Source: Flavobacterium sp. SUN046 | Lineage (GTDB): Bacteria; Bacteroidota; Bacteroidia; Flavobacteriales; Flavobacteriaceae | Assembly: GCF_028867965.1 (NCBI RefSeq) | Contig: NZ_JAPQNT010000012.1 | Coordinates: 1-64,000 of the forward strand | Direction of reading: 5' to 3' | DNA length: 64,000 bases | In this document: positions 16,312-24,645 of the stretch, piece after piece | Layout: every line of letters begins with the position of its first letter | Position numbering within the stretch: position 1 is the first letter of the stretch | The notes under the pieces: generated by a model | Seen by the model: the letters and a program-made list of their open reading frames with translations, nothing else | Database searches by the model: none | What the model was told of the DNA's origin: nothing | Made by a program: the position numbers and the translations under genes

Positions 16312-18483
16312 TTAAAATTTAGCTGTAAATCCTAAATACAAACTGCGTCCAACTGCAGGAATTATTCCTGGTCCGGGATATTCGTCGGTTCTACGTGTAA
16401 AATACTGTTTGTTGGCAATATTATTTACTCCAAATTTTAATGCAAAATTATTTATTTTGTATGTACTACTAAAATCTAAAACGGTGTAGGAAGGAATATA
16501 ACCTGCAACTGGATCTTCACTTGTGAACGCATTAGAAGCATCACCAAAGGCATCACCGACATAATTTACTTGAAAAGTAGTTGATAATTTATTGGTGCTA
16601 AAAATTAATCCAACACGATTGATATTTCTTGCTGCGGCTTCAACGCGCTTGCCTTTGAAATTTCCAGTTGTGTACTTAGCATCTATAAACGCATAGGAAT
16701 TAAAAATACTTAATCCATACTGAGATTCTGGATTTAAGTATTTTATTATATTAAATTCAACATAGCTTTCAATTCCTTTATGAACGCTGTTGGCTATATT
16801 TTTTCGTATTGAAAAATAATCTCCAGTGATAGGATCGGCTTCCAGAGTTACACCAATTCTTTTATTGTAACCTAGGTAAAACCCACCAATATCAAAGTTC
16901 AAATAATTTTTTATTGTACCTCTATATCCTAAATCACTATTGTAACCTTTACTGTCTTGAAGATTTTTATCAATTCTTGAAGTAACACCAAATGGTTCTA
17001 GTTGACTATAATCTATTGGACGAAAAGCTTGGCTAAAATTAGCATAAATACTTGTATTTCGGGTTGGTTTAAGTTCCAATCCAATGCCGCCTAAAGCAAA
17101 AGTTCGGTTTCGAATTTCATTAGAAATTAAAATATCGCCATCAACTTCTTTATGACCTTTGGCAGTGCTTCTCAAATATTCGAATCGAATTCCTGGCGTA
17201 ATGGTGAAGTTTTTAGAGATTTTGAAAATATTCTCCATAAATGGCGCAAAATTAAAAGTAGTAAAATCTAAATCATAACCCCAATTTCCAGTGATTGACA
17301 AATCGAAATCACTACCAGTTGTGCCTTCACCGCCACCTAAGCGCTTGAACCATGCATAACTTTGGCGAATTCCACCAGCAAAAGTTGATTTTTGTTTTCC
17401 TAGATTGTAGCTTTGAGAATATCTAATTTCTGTGGTACTGTTGTTCATTTTTTCAATGCCAACTTCTCTTGGCACGTACTCATTTGTTGCTGGGTCAATG
17501 CCATCAACTGCTTCTGCACCGCCATCTTCATTGCGCCAAACTAAAGCTCGAGAACTGAATAAAAAACTACTTTTAATGGCTAGAGTACTGTTTAAAGTCG
17601 GAGTAAAATTTGCGTAAGCGGTTAAAATATTCCACGGACTTTTAAGCCAATTTCGTGCTCGTGTTGATTGTTGCGAATTAGAATTAAACTGATCATCGGT
17701 CAATCCGCCAGGCATTTTGATTTTGTTTCTCAATAAAGAATATTCCAATCCAAAATTGGACTTTTTAGACTGATTGTATTGTATTTTTCCAAAAGCAGAA
17801 AATTGAGTTTGCTCGCTATTAGGTCTGTAACCGTTGATACTTCGGGATTGTATAAAACTATAATAGCTCCATTTTTTGTAATTTCCGCCTATAGAATTGA
17901 ACGAATTGTACAATCCGTAGCTGCCAATAGTTTGTGAAGTTACAAACTCAAACGGTTTGTTAATTGGAGCGTCTTTGGTAACGTAATTTACCAATCCGCC
18001 AAATTGTGAGCCAAATTGTAATGAAGCAGCACCACGAACCATTTCTATTCTCGAGACGGCTTCCATTGGTGGCAGATAATAAGATTCGTTATAGCCATAA
18101 ATATCGGCACTTACATTGTATCCGTTTTGTCGGGTATTCATTTCTACACTTTGCGTTGGATTTAATCCTCGTGTTGCAATTCCGTTAGCTGTAAATCCGC
18201 TACTTTCGGTTTCAACAATATTCAAACCCGGAATTCTGCCTAATATTTGACGTGTATTATTAACTGCTTTATTGGCATCAAGACTATCAACTAGAATGAC
18301 TTCATTTTTTTTACCAGCATAAATGATTCCGTTTTTAATATCAAGAAGGTGTCCAACTCCATTTACTGTTTTGTAACCTTTTATTAAAACTTCATCTAGT
18401 TTGGTGGTGTCTTTTATTTGTGAATTTGAAATTTGAAAACAAAAAAACAGTAAGAAAACAAATAGTATTTTTGAAAATGACAT
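16312..18483 (-). CDS. TonB-dependent receptor, FecA-like
   Basis: A 723-residue outer-membrane receptor with a signal peptide (about 1-21), plug domain (about 60-165; RQILGRIPGLNIVE, IATRGLNP, IEMVRGAASLQFGSQFGG) and large barrel ending in SLYLGFTAKF. The plug sequence is nearest to ferric-dicitrate (FecA)-type receptors. It lacks the N-terminal signalling domain that would talk to an anti-sigma factor, so control is more likely by the shared operator than by a Fec-type sigma cascade. It starts 25 nt after the cytochrome c peroxidase and is co-transcribed with it. No ABC transporter or inner-membrane permease gene is nearby. Confidence 0.9.
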   Translation of the reverse strand: MSFSKILFVFLLFFCFQISNSQIKDTTKLDEVLIKGYKTVNGVGHLLDIKNGIIYAGKKNEVILVDSLDANKAVNNTRQILGRIPGLNIVETESSGFTANGIATRGLNPTQSVEMNTRQNGYNVSADIYGYNESYYLPPMEAVSRIEMVRGAASLQFGSQFGGLVNYVTKDAPINKPFEFVTSQTIGSYGLYNSFNSIGGNYKKWSYYSFIQSRSINGYRPNSEQTQFSAFGKIQYNQSKKSNFGLEYSLLRNKIKMPGGLTDDQFNSNSQQSTRARNWLKSPWNILTAYANFTPTLNSTLAIKSSFLFSSRALVWRNEDGGAEAVDGIDPATNEYVPREVGIEKMNNSTTEIRYSQSYNLGKQKSTFAGGIRQSYAWFKRLGGGEGTTGSDFDLSITGNWGYDLDFTTFNFAPFMENIFKISKNFTITPGIRFEYLRSTAKGHKEVDGDILISNEIRNRTFALGGIGLELKPTRNTSIYANFSQAFRPIDYSQLEPFGVTSRIDKNLQDSKGYNSDLGYRGTIKNYLNFDIGGFYLGYNKRIGVTLEADPITGDYFSIRKNIANSVHKGIESYVEFNIIKYLNPESQYGLSIFNSYAFIDAKYTTGNFKGKRVEAAARNINRVGLIFSTNKLSTTFQVNYVGDAFGDASNAFTSEDPVAGYIPSYTVLDFSSTYKINNFALKFGVNNIANKQYFTRRTDEYPGPGIIPAVGRSLYLGFTAKF

Positions 18484-18508
18484 ATAATTAATTTTTAAGC
18501 GCTATGGT

Positions 18509-19606
18509 TTATTCGCGGTAATGATCAGTTAATGTTAACAGAAATTTTTCAAGTTGAAGTTCTTCGGTTTCTGTTAGTTTTAAATCTCCTAACTCAGTTG
18601 TATTTACATTTTGGTTGTATTCTGGTGGTCCAAATTCTCCAGTGTTTAAGTCTCTAACATTATAAAAATGAATAACTTGTTTAAGTGTAGTAAACGAACC
18701 GTTGTGAAAATAAGGTGCAGTAATTGCAATATTTCTTAATGTTGGAACTTTAAATTTTCCGTTGTGTTGTGGCTCATTTACTATGGCACCAATTCCTAAG
18801 TCAACATAATTAGCTCCAAGCGGATTTACAGCAGACGGTTGATTATAAAACGGATTATTAGTGTTTCTAGGAACGCCAATATTATCATAACTAAAATCGG
18901 TAAATAAAACTTTACCTGTATTTTCGTCACCATCAAGAATATGACATTGAGCACATTTACCTTTATCTTTAAAAATATTTAATCCTTTTTTTTCATCTTC
19001 GGTATAAGCAACTAAACCTTTACTGGCATAGTCAAATTTAGAGGTAAAGGAATTTACTTCTCTAGATTTTTGATATCTAGCTAAAGCATCGGCAACAAAA
19101 CTTAGCAATTCAGTGTCAGAATTGGTAGCGCCATAAACAGATACTATTTGATTAAAATAAGCAGCGTTTTTTATTTTTAATGCAACTTCTGTAATACTAG
19201 AATTATTCATCTCTATAGGATTTAGCATCGGATGAATGAATTGCTCTTGTAAAGTGTTGCTTCGTCCGTCAAGAAATAATCCTCCAATATAGGTTTCATC
19301 AGTAGCATTGTAATATCTTGTAGGAGCAAAGACGTTGTAAGAAAGACTTGGTACATTTCTGTTTCCAAATGCGTTTGTCATTGCGCCTTGAGTTATTGCA
19401 TTGTTATTAGGATCACTAAAAGCTTTTTCTGGTGAATGACAACTTGCACATGCTTGCCCAATAGGATTAGACAAATTAGTATCTGTAAATATTGCTTTAC
19501 CAATTTCAATTTTATCGGTAGGAATTGTTGTGTATTCACTTCTATCATCATTACAGCTTGCGCTAAATGCGGCTATAAAAAGTAGTATAAAGTAATTTGC
19601 TTTCAT
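18509..19606 (-). CDS. Di-haem cytochrome c peroxidase, lipoprotein
   Basis: A 365-residue lipoprotein (lipobox FSASC, Cys18) of the bacterial cytochrome c peroxidase/MauG family. Two haem-binding sites are visible, CASCH (53-57) and CAQCH (218-222). The surrounding CCP-family sequence is present, such as PLDxN-like FIHPMLNPIEM and ITAPYFHNGSFTTLKQVIHFYN. It reduces hydrogen peroxide or carries out a MauG-like oxidation at the periplasmic face. It is the first gene of an operon with the FecA-like receptor, under a promoter near-identical to that of the siderophore receptor, so it is probably part of the metal-starvation response. Confidence 0.9.
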   Translation of the reverse strand: MKANYFILLFIAAFSASCNDDRSEYTTIPTDKIEIGKAIFTDTNLSNPIGQACASCHSPEKAFSDPNNNAITQGAMTNAFGNRNVPSLSYNVFAPTRYYNATDETYIGGLFLDGRSNTLQEQFIHPMLNPIEMNNSSITEVALKIKNAAYFNQIVSVYGATNSDTELLSFVADALARYQKSREVNSFTSKFDYASKGLVAYTEDEKKGLNIFKDKGKCAQCHILDGDENTGKVLFTDFSYDNIGVPRNTNNPFYNQPSAVNPLGANYVDLGIGAIVNEPQHNGKFKVPTLRNIAITAPYFHNGSFTTLKQVIHFYNVRDLNTGEFGPPEYNQNVNTTELGDLKLTETEELQLEKFLLTLTDHYRE

Positions 19607-19634
19607 TTATTTAGAATAATTAAGAATAACGTTG

Positions 19635-19665
19635 CAAATATATATACGAGAAATGAAACTACAAA
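19635..19665 (-). promoter_or_regulatory. Promoter of cytochrome c peroxidase operon
   Basis: On the minus strand, -33 TTTG (19662-19665) and -7 TATATTTG (19635-19642) are spaced by 19 nt. The same boxes, spacing and flanking words occur at 16051-16081. Confidence 0.85.
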
Positions 19666-19668
19666 GTT

Positions 19669-19683
19669 TATTTAGATTAAATA
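19669..19683. promoter_or_regulatory. Candidate metal-repressor operator 2
   Basis: TATTTAG-A-TTAAATA is the operator of 16085-16099 with one base changed, again 3 bp upstream of -33. The second shared motif, ATTAACAATTGTTCAAAT, follows at 19690-19707; here it includes the perfect palindrome AACAATTGTT. Confidence 0.62.
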
Positions 19684-19736
19684 TGAATTATTAACAATTG
19701 TTCAAATTAGTTTTGCAAATCACTTCAAACTAGAAA

Positions 19737-19768
19737 CAAAAAAACTTGCCTTTTGAGCAAGTTTTTTT
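19737..19768 (-). terminator. Terminator of DUF6265 lipoprotein gene
   Basis: AAAAAACTTGC pairs with GCAAGTTTTTT across a 7-nt loop, followed on the minus strand by a U run. It lies 19 nt after the gene's stop codon. Confidence 0.85.
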
Positions 19769-19786
19769 ACTATTTAATCATATTGT

Positions 19787-20293
19787 TTATTTGTTTTTAG
19801 TCATAATGTAAGTTTCTGAGCTATTTTTTCCTTTTTGTTTGCCAGAAATTGTTACCGATAAACTATTGTTTTTATTCAATTGATATTGAATTTTTTCAGG
19901 ATATGTGTTTTTCGGATTTTCGAATAACAATACGCTATCTTTATCTTTAGTCATTTGAAAAGATACCGGTGCATTATTATTTTCGCCTTTTACAGTAGTA
20001 CTATAAATTAAATGTTCTTTATCTTGTGTTAATTGAATTTGTTCATTGTGGAGGGTGTCTTTTTCATTTTGAATATAATACGATTGACCAACAAAAGTGC
20101 TATCATCTTGTGAAGTCCATATTTCTTGTAATGTTCCTAAACTATCTGTTTTTTTCCAATCGCCAACTAGCCATTTGGCTTTTTGCAATTCGTCATAACT
20201 TTTTATCAAATTGCCTTTTGCATCATATTTGTTGCAGGAAATTAGACTCATTAAAATTATTGAAGCTGCTACAATTAAAGATTTATTTTTCAT
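19787..20293 (-). CDS. DUF6265 lipoprotein
   Basis: A 168-residue lipoprotein with lipobox LISC (Cys20). The body, with WLVGDWKKTDSLGTLQEIW, FVGQSYYI and alternating strands, matches the beta-barrel-like DUF6265 family of Bacteroidota, whose function is unknown. The fold resembles small lipocalin-like ligand binders, but this is only suggested by the strand pattern. It is a single gene with its own terminator, divergent from prfA (125 nt between starts). Confidence 0.8.
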   Translation of the reverse strand: MKNKSLIVAASIILMSLISCNKYDAKGNLIKSYDELQKAKWLVGDWKKTDSLGTLQEIWTSQDDSTFVGQSYYIQNEKDTLHNEQIQLTQDKEHLIYSTTVKGENNNAPVSFQMTKDKDSVLLFENPKNTYPEKIQYQLNKNNSLSVTISGKQKGKNSSETYIMTKNK

Positions 20294-20384
20294 AAAATAT
20301 TCAAATTAAAGTGTAAAAATAACGAATTAATTTACAACAGTAAAAAACTTAGAAAAGTAACCTTTAAACTTGAAACAAAAATTG

Positions 20385-20392
20385 TAAATTTG
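20385..20392 (+). promoter_or_regulatory. prfA promoter, -7 box
   Basis: TAAATTTG matches TAnnTTTG, with CTTT 19 nt upstream as a weak -33. It lies 26 nt before the prfA start codon. Confidence 0.6.
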
Positions 20393-20418
20393 CAAACCAA
20401 AAATAAAGAATACAAAAA

Positions 20419-21492
20419 ATGTTAGAAAGACTTCAATATGTAAAACAGCGTTTCGATGAAATATCAGATTTGATTATTCAACCTGATGTTATTTCGGATC
20501 AAAAACGTTATGTGCAATTAAATCAAGAGTACAAAGGACTTAAAGATTTAATGGAAAAGCGTGAAGAGCTTATAAATGTTACTGGAAATATCGAAGAAGC
20601 AACTGAAATTATCAATGATGGATCAGATGCTGAAATGGTTGAAATGGCTAAAATGCAATTGGATGAAGCCAAAGAACGTTTGCCTCAATTGGAAGACGAA
20701 ATTAAGTTTTTACTAATTCCGAAAGATGCTGAAGATGCTAAAAACGTAATGGTTGAGATCCGTGCAGGAACTGGTGGTGACGAAGCGTCAATTTTTGCTG
20801 GCGATTTGTTTAGAATGTACACTAAATATTGTGAAACTCGTGGCTGGAGAACTTCGGTTGTAGATATGAACGAAGGAACTTCTGGAGGATTTAAAGAGGT
20901 GATTTTTGAAGTTACTGGTGAAGATGTTTATGGAACTTTAAAATTTGAAGCTGGCGTACATCGTGTGCAACGTGTTCCGCAAACAGAAACGCAAGGTCGT
21001 GTTCACACATCGGCTGCAACGGTTATGGTTTTACCAGAAGCTGAAGAGTTTGATGTTCAAATTGACATGAATGAAGTGCGTGTAGATTTCTTTTGTTCTT
21101 CTGGACCAGGCGGACAATCGGTTAATACTACTAAATCGGCAGTTCGTTTAACACATATTCCGTCAGGATTGGTGGCGCAATGTCAAGATCAAAAATCACA
21201 ACATAAAAATAAAGATAAAGCGCTAGAAGTATTGCGTTCTCGTTTATACGAACAAGAATTAGCTAAAAAACAAGCTGAAGATGCTGTAAAACGTACTTCT
21301 CAAGTTAGTTCAGGCGATCGATCTGCTAAAATTAGAACGTACAATTATTCTCAAGGTCGTGTAACCGATCATAGAATTGGTTTAGACGTTTTTGATATGG
21401 ATGGCGTGATGAATGGAAAAATTCAAAAATTTGTTGATGAACTTCAGTTGGTTAACAATATGGAAAAACTTAAAGAAAGTGAAGTTTTTTAA
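20419..21492 (+). CDS. prfA: Peptide chain release factor 1
   Basis: A 357-residue class I release factor that reads UAA and UAG and hydrolyses peptidyl-tRNA. The stop-codon recognition tripeptide PQT (187-189, in [14 protein letters not shown]) is the PxT form, which identifies RF1 and excludes RF2 (SPF). The catalytic GGQ is at 231-233 ([10 protein letters not shown]). Length and domain order are normal, and there is no programmed frameshift, as expected for RF1. It is a single gene with its own promoter and terminator. Confidence 0.98.
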   Translation: MLERLQYVKQRFDEISDLIIQPDVISDQKRYVQLNQEYKGLKDLMEKREELINVTGNIEEATEIINDGSDAEMVEMAKMQLDEAKERLPQLEDEIKFLLIPKDAEDAKNVMVEIRAGTGGDEASIFAGDLFRMYTKYCETRGWRTSVVDMNEGTSGGFKEVIFEVTGEDVYGTLKFEAGVHRVQRVPQTETQGRVHTSAATVMVLPEAEEFDVQIDMNEVRVDFFCSSGPGGQSVNTTKSAVRLTHIPSGLVAQCQDQKSQHKNKDKALEVLRSRLYEQELAKKQAEDAVKRTSQVSSGDRSAKIRTYNYSQGRVTDHRIGLDVFDMDGVMNGKIQKFVDELQLVNNMEKLKESEVF

Positions 21493-21495
21493 ATC

Positions 21496-21528
21496 AAAAA
21501 GCGACGATAATTATCGTCGCTTTTTTTT
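21496..21528 (+). terminator. prfA terminator
   Basis: A 10-bp GCGACGATAA/TTATCGTCGC perfect palindrome is flanked by A and T runs, directly after the stop codon. A loopless 20-bp palindrome will open to a 4-nt loop in RNA. Confidence 0.92.
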
Positions 21529-21597
21529 ACCATTATCAAATCAAAATTAACTAGTAATTTTATTTTTAAGCATGAAAATGCTTTTGGGTTACTATTT

Positions 21598-22131
21598 TTA
21601 TAGTTTGAAACCGTATGCTAATCGGAGTGAAATTTGACCTAAACCGTTAGAAACTTCATTGTTTTTAATTACAGGAAAATCATTTTCATATTCGTATCTC
21701 AAACTTATATCTATTTTATCGGTAGCATATCCAATTGCTGGACTTACTAAAAAAGAGGTTTTATCGTAGCCATTTGTAACTGCAAATGCAGCACCAGCTT
21801 CACCCATTAAATACAACTTATCTTTTAAAATGAATGCTTTAAATCCGGCTTTCAGCGGAATATAACCTAAATCATTATTATCTCCAGACACAAAATAATT
21901 GTTAAATCCGGTTGTTAATGTTAGTGAATATCTTTTAGATAAATCATATTGTATACGTGCATCGGCTCCTAAATTAAAATTGTATGGATCGCTAAATGGA
22001 TATCCAGCGTTGATACCGAAGCCCAATCTAAAACCTTGATCATAATTTTTAGTCGCTTCTTTTTCTTGTGCAAATGACTTAGTAAATCCTGCAAGCAATA
22101 GCATCAATGTTATTTTATATATTCTTTTCAT
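21598..22131 (-). CDS. Outer-membrane beta-barrel protein
   Basis: A 177-residue protein with a signal peptide (residues 1-21, ending KSFAQ) and about eight amphipathic strands (such as FRLGFGINAGYPF, RYSLTLTTGFNNYF, KIDISLRYEYEND) ending in LRLAYGFKL. This is the OmpX/OmpW-like small-barrel pattern of Bacteroidota. It is the last gene of a five-gene run that includes lmo0937-like, YtxH and holin-like genes, so it may be induced with them under envelope stress. Its start overlaps the preceding gene by 17 nt. The function is structural or unknown. Confidence 0.82.
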   Translation of the reverse strand: MKRIYKITLMLLLAGFTKSFAQEKEATKNYDQGFRLGFGINAGYPFSDPYNFNLGADARIQYDLSKRYSLTLTTGFNNYFVSGDNNDLGYIPLKAGFKAFILKDKLYLMGEAGAAFAVTNGYDKTSFLVSPAIGYATDKIDISLRYEYENDFPVIKNNEVSNGLGQISLRLAYGFKL

Positions 22132-22462
22132 CTGTTTTGGTGTTTAAATTATTTATTAAGTTCGGTATGGCAAATTGAATAATTGATCCTGCTATTTTTT
22201 TTATAAAACTATCGCTGTTACCTAAAATTGCTTTTCTGGTAAAATATCCACCAAGAATTGCAACTGCATTTGCCATTAAATTATTTTTGTTGGTTACAGA
22301 GTGATAAACTTCGGTAAAACCTTCTTTAATTAAATTTGATGGTTTGATACTTTCTTTGGTGTATATAATCTGTTGTTTTAAATCTAATAATTCTAAATTT
22401 TGTTGTTTTTTTAACTCTAAAATTTTTAAATCCAATAATTCAGTTTGACTAATCCTTTTCAT
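22115..22462 (-). CDS. Small protein of envelope-stress cluster
   Basis: A 115-residue protein. The first 45 residues form a charged helix with a coiled-coil look (LLDLKILELKKQQNLELLDLKQQ). The middle (about 62-80) is weakly hydrophobic and glycine-rich (LMANAVAILGGYFTRKAILG), and residues 85-103 are amphipathic. No signal peptide and no family are recognised. It overlaps the outer-membrane protein gene by 17 nt and lies 16 nt after the holin-like gene, so it is co-expressed. A peripheral membrane role is suggested by composition and context only. Confidence 0.75.
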   Translation of the reverse strand: MKRISQTELLDLKILELKKQQNLELLDLKQQIIYTKESIKPSNLIKEGFTEVYHSVTNKNNLMANAVAILGGYFTRKAILGNSDSFIKKIAGSIIQFAIPNLINNLNTKTDEKNI

Positions 22463-22478
22463 AGCAATTGTTTTTGAA

Positions 22479-22853
22479 TTATATATCTGAATCTTTTTTT
22501 GGATATTCTTTATCTTTTAAAAGTTTTGAAACAATTAAATTATCTATCGGAATTTTAATGAATGTAGTTCTAAAACAATAAATTACTATGCCAAAAAAAA
22601 CATAGAATCCTGATACAATGAAGAATCCTAAATAATAATCATTAAGCATTTTTCCTATTAGTAAACTTATACCAATGTTTACAAAAAGGGTAAACATAGC
22701 AACAATTAAAGAAATTGTAATAACAACAGCTAGCGAAGAAATGATATCAGATGTTTTATCGATAGCATTTAATTTTATTAACTCAATACTCGTTTTAGAG
22801 TATTTTTCAGCTTTGGTGTACAATTTTTCAATGTTGTCTACTACGTTTTCCAT
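22479..22853 (-). CDS. Holin-like (phage holin family) membrane protein
   Basis: A 124-residue protein: an N-terminal amphipathic helix (NVVDNIEKLYTKAEKYSKTSIELIKL), then two long hydrophobic segments (about 38-64 and 72-94), then a charged tail. This matches the 'phage holin family' (superfamily III-like, DUF1469-like) proteins that flavobacteria encode beside YtxH proteins on the chromosome. There are no phage genes around it, so it is a cellular membrane protein and unlikely to be a lysis holin. It starts 5 nt after the YtxH gene. Confidence 0.8.
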   Translation of the reverse strand: MENVVDNIEKLYTKAEKYSKTSIELIKLNAIDKTSDIISSLAVVITISLIVAMFTLFVNIGISLLIGKMLNDYYLGFFIVSGFYVFFGIVIYCFRTTFIKIPIDNLIVSKLLKDKEYPKKDSDI

Positions 22854-22858
22854 TGTGT

Positions 22859-23128
22859 TTATGCTTTTAACTCTTTGTTGATTAACTCAACGGTAGATTT
22901 TCCTTTTTCAATTTCTTTATCAGCTTTAGTAGCTAATTTTTCATATTGATTTTCGATTGAGTTAACCAATTTGTCAAAACTCTCTTTGGCATTTTCTTTT
23001 AAATCACTTGATTTTTTAGCGATTTTTTTTCTTGTATTGCTACCTTTATCTGGCGCAAATAAAACGCCTAATACAGCTCCGGCGGCTAAGCCTCCAACAA
23101 CTCCTAATAATACATTGTTTGTTTTCAT
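22859..23128 (-). CDS. YtxH-domain general-stress protein
   Basis: An 89-residue protein with an N-terminal glycine/alanine-rich membrane helix (VLLGVVGGLAAGAVLGVLFAPD, about residues 6-27) and a long charged helix to the end. The GAVLGVLFAPDKGSNTRKK motif is the YtxH signature. YtxH proteins are small membrane-anchored stress proteins of unknown mechanism. It is followed by the holin-like gene and preceded by the 50-residue lmo0937-like gene, all on one strand. Confidence 0.88.
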   Translation of the reverse strand: MKTNNVLLGVVGGLAAGAVLGVLFAPDKGSNTRKKIAKKSSDLKENAKESFDKLVNSIENQYEKLATKADKEIEKGKSTVELINKELKA

Positions 23129-23146
23129 AGTTCTTTTTTTAATTTA

Positions 23147-23299
23147 TTAAAAATCCTTGCCTTTTATAATTCTCAACAGTATTGCCACCACGGCAATTAC
23201 TAAAAGTATGTGTATTAAGGATCCTAAGTTGTAAACAAAAAATCCCAGTGCCCATAATATCACTAATATTATGGCTAAAGTGTAAAGTAAATTTTGCAT
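23147..23299 (-). CDS. lmo0937-family small membrane protein
   Basis: A 50-residue protein starting MQNLLYTLAIILVILWALGF and ending RIIKGKDF. It is almost entirely two hydrophobic segments separated by VYNLGS-IH. The sequence matches the lmo0937-family pattern (short N-terminus, WALGFF, then IHILLVIAVVAILLRII). It has its own ATG and stop, lies 18 nt before the YtxH gene on the same strand, and is the first gene of this run. These tiny proteins commonly travel with YtxH genes. The function is unknown. Confidence 0.82.
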   Translation of the reverse strand: MQNLLYTLAIILVILWALGFFVYNLGSLIHILLVIAVVAILLRIIKGKDF

Positions 23300-23674
23300 T
23301 TGTTTAAATTTTTTAATGTTTAATTTTTCTACAAATTTCTATATTCATCACAAATATTGTGTTACATGATGTTTTAAAAAAGTTATATAATTTCTATAAT
23401 TACTTGTTTTTAAAATTAACTTTTAAATATTTAACCAATTTTCATTAAATAAATTTCAAAGAAATAATCAAAAATTAAATTACATTTAATTAAAAATTAA
23501 AAAGGCATTTCAAAAATATAATTCTAAAATTTCACCTTTTTTATTCATTACAAATTTCATTAATTTGAGTACAAATTGCTTTACAAGATTTTTATTTAAT
23601 TTTATATAATTCGATTTTAAGCAAAAAAAAATTCCACTTTTAAATGGAATTTATGAAGATAATGATGATTTTGA
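23300..23674. other. AT-rich gap without gene
   Basis: This is very AT-rich DNA containing the unseen promoter of the lmo0937-YtxH run at its left side and the terminator of the BrkB gene at its right end (23622-23652). I see no open frame with protein-like composition, no RNA gene and no clear TAnnTTTG/-33 pair at proper spacing. Confidence 0.5.
23622..23652 (-). terminator. Terminator of kinase-BrkB operon
   Basis: AAATTCCA pairs with TGGAATTT across an 8-nt AT-only loop, followed on the minus strand by a run of U. It lies 23 nt after the stop codon of the BrkB-family gene. Confidence 0.78.
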
Positions 23675-24622
23675 TTAATTTACGCCAGGTGTTTTTTTAA
23701 TTTCCGTTAACTCTTTTTCAGAATTTTGTAGTGTTTTTTCATCGCTTGTAATCTCGATTTGGTGGATAATTTCAGCAAATTTTGAGGGTTTTATATCAGA
23801 GGCATATTTTATGGCATACGCTTTAGCAAATTCTGCTCCGAGATATAAAATTACAGACGAATAATAAACCCAAACCATCAATACAACTAATGAACCAGCT
23901 GAGCCGTAAACAGAGTTAATATTGGAAGAAGCAATGTAATAGGATATTAAAAATTTACCCAACATGAATAAAAGTGCTGTTGTAATTGCTGAAACTCGAA
24001 TTTGTTTCCAGCTAATATCAGCATCTGGCAAAATTGTAAAAATAGAACCAAATAAAAAGGTGATTATTAAAAACGTAATAATTAAGTTTAAAATATACAC
24101 TAGATACACTAATGAAAAACTAAATTTTGTTAAAAATTGAGTACTCAATGAATCCATTATTGTTGAAAGTCCTAACGAAACCAGTAATATAAATCCAAGG
24201 CTGCCAATAACTCCAAATGATAACAATCTCGATTTTAAATAGAGCCAAAATCCCGATTTCTTTTTTGGTCGAATACCCCAAATAGTATTTATTGAATCTT
24301 GAATTTCTGCAAATACAGAAGTTGCTCCAATTAATAAAGTAATAATTCCAACAGTTCCAGCCATAGTTCCTTTGTTAGAAAAACTTAAACTTTTAATCAT
24401 CGACTGAATTAAAAAAGCGCCATTTGGTCCAATAAAATTTTTAAGTTGGCCATAAATAGCACCTTCAATAGCAGCTCGACTCCAAAAAATATCACAAACA
24501 TATAATATTACTAACAACAGTGGCGCCATAGAAAAAACTGTTGTATAAGCTAACGCAGCACTCATTTTAAATACTTTGTGCTCTAAAAAACCATTTTTTG
24601 TATTTTTAAGTACTTCCCACAT
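23675..24622 (-). CDS. YihY/BrkB-family inner-membrane protein
   Basis: A 315-residue protein with six hydrophobic segments. The family signature AAALAYTTVFSMAPLLLV-like stretch (about residues 22-40) and the terminal SVYGSAGSLVVLMVWVYYSS are present. BrkB/YihY proteins are widespread, and the historical RNase BN annotation is wrong. A transport or envelope role is assumed. The charged C-terminal 55 residues are cytoplasmic. It starts 23 nt after the histidine kinase gene, so it is the last member of an AraC regulator - response regulator - kinase - BrkB operon. Confidence 0.88.
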   Translation of the reverse strand: MWEVLKNTKNGFLEHKVFKMSAALAYTTVFSMAPLLLVILYVCDIFWSRAAIEGAIYGQLKNFIGPNGAFLIQSMIKSLSFSNKGTMAGTVGIITLLIGATSVFAEIQDSINTIWGIRPKKKSGFWLYLKSRLLSFGVIGSLGFILLVSLGLSTIMDSLSTQFLTKFSFSLVYLVYILNLIITFLIITFLFGSIFTILPDADISWKQIRVSAITTALLFMLGKFLISYYIASSNINSVYGSAGSLVVLMVWVYYSSVILYLGAEFAKAYAIKYASDIKPSKFAEIIHQIEITSDEKTLQNSEKELTEIKKTPGVN

Positions 24623-24645
24623 TGATGATTTTTTTAGATTTAATA

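Noticed and set aside
22479..22853. Holin-like protein as evidence of a prophage.
   Set aside because: No capsid, tail, integrase or lysin genes are nearby, and such proteins are a normal part of chromosomal YtxH clusters.
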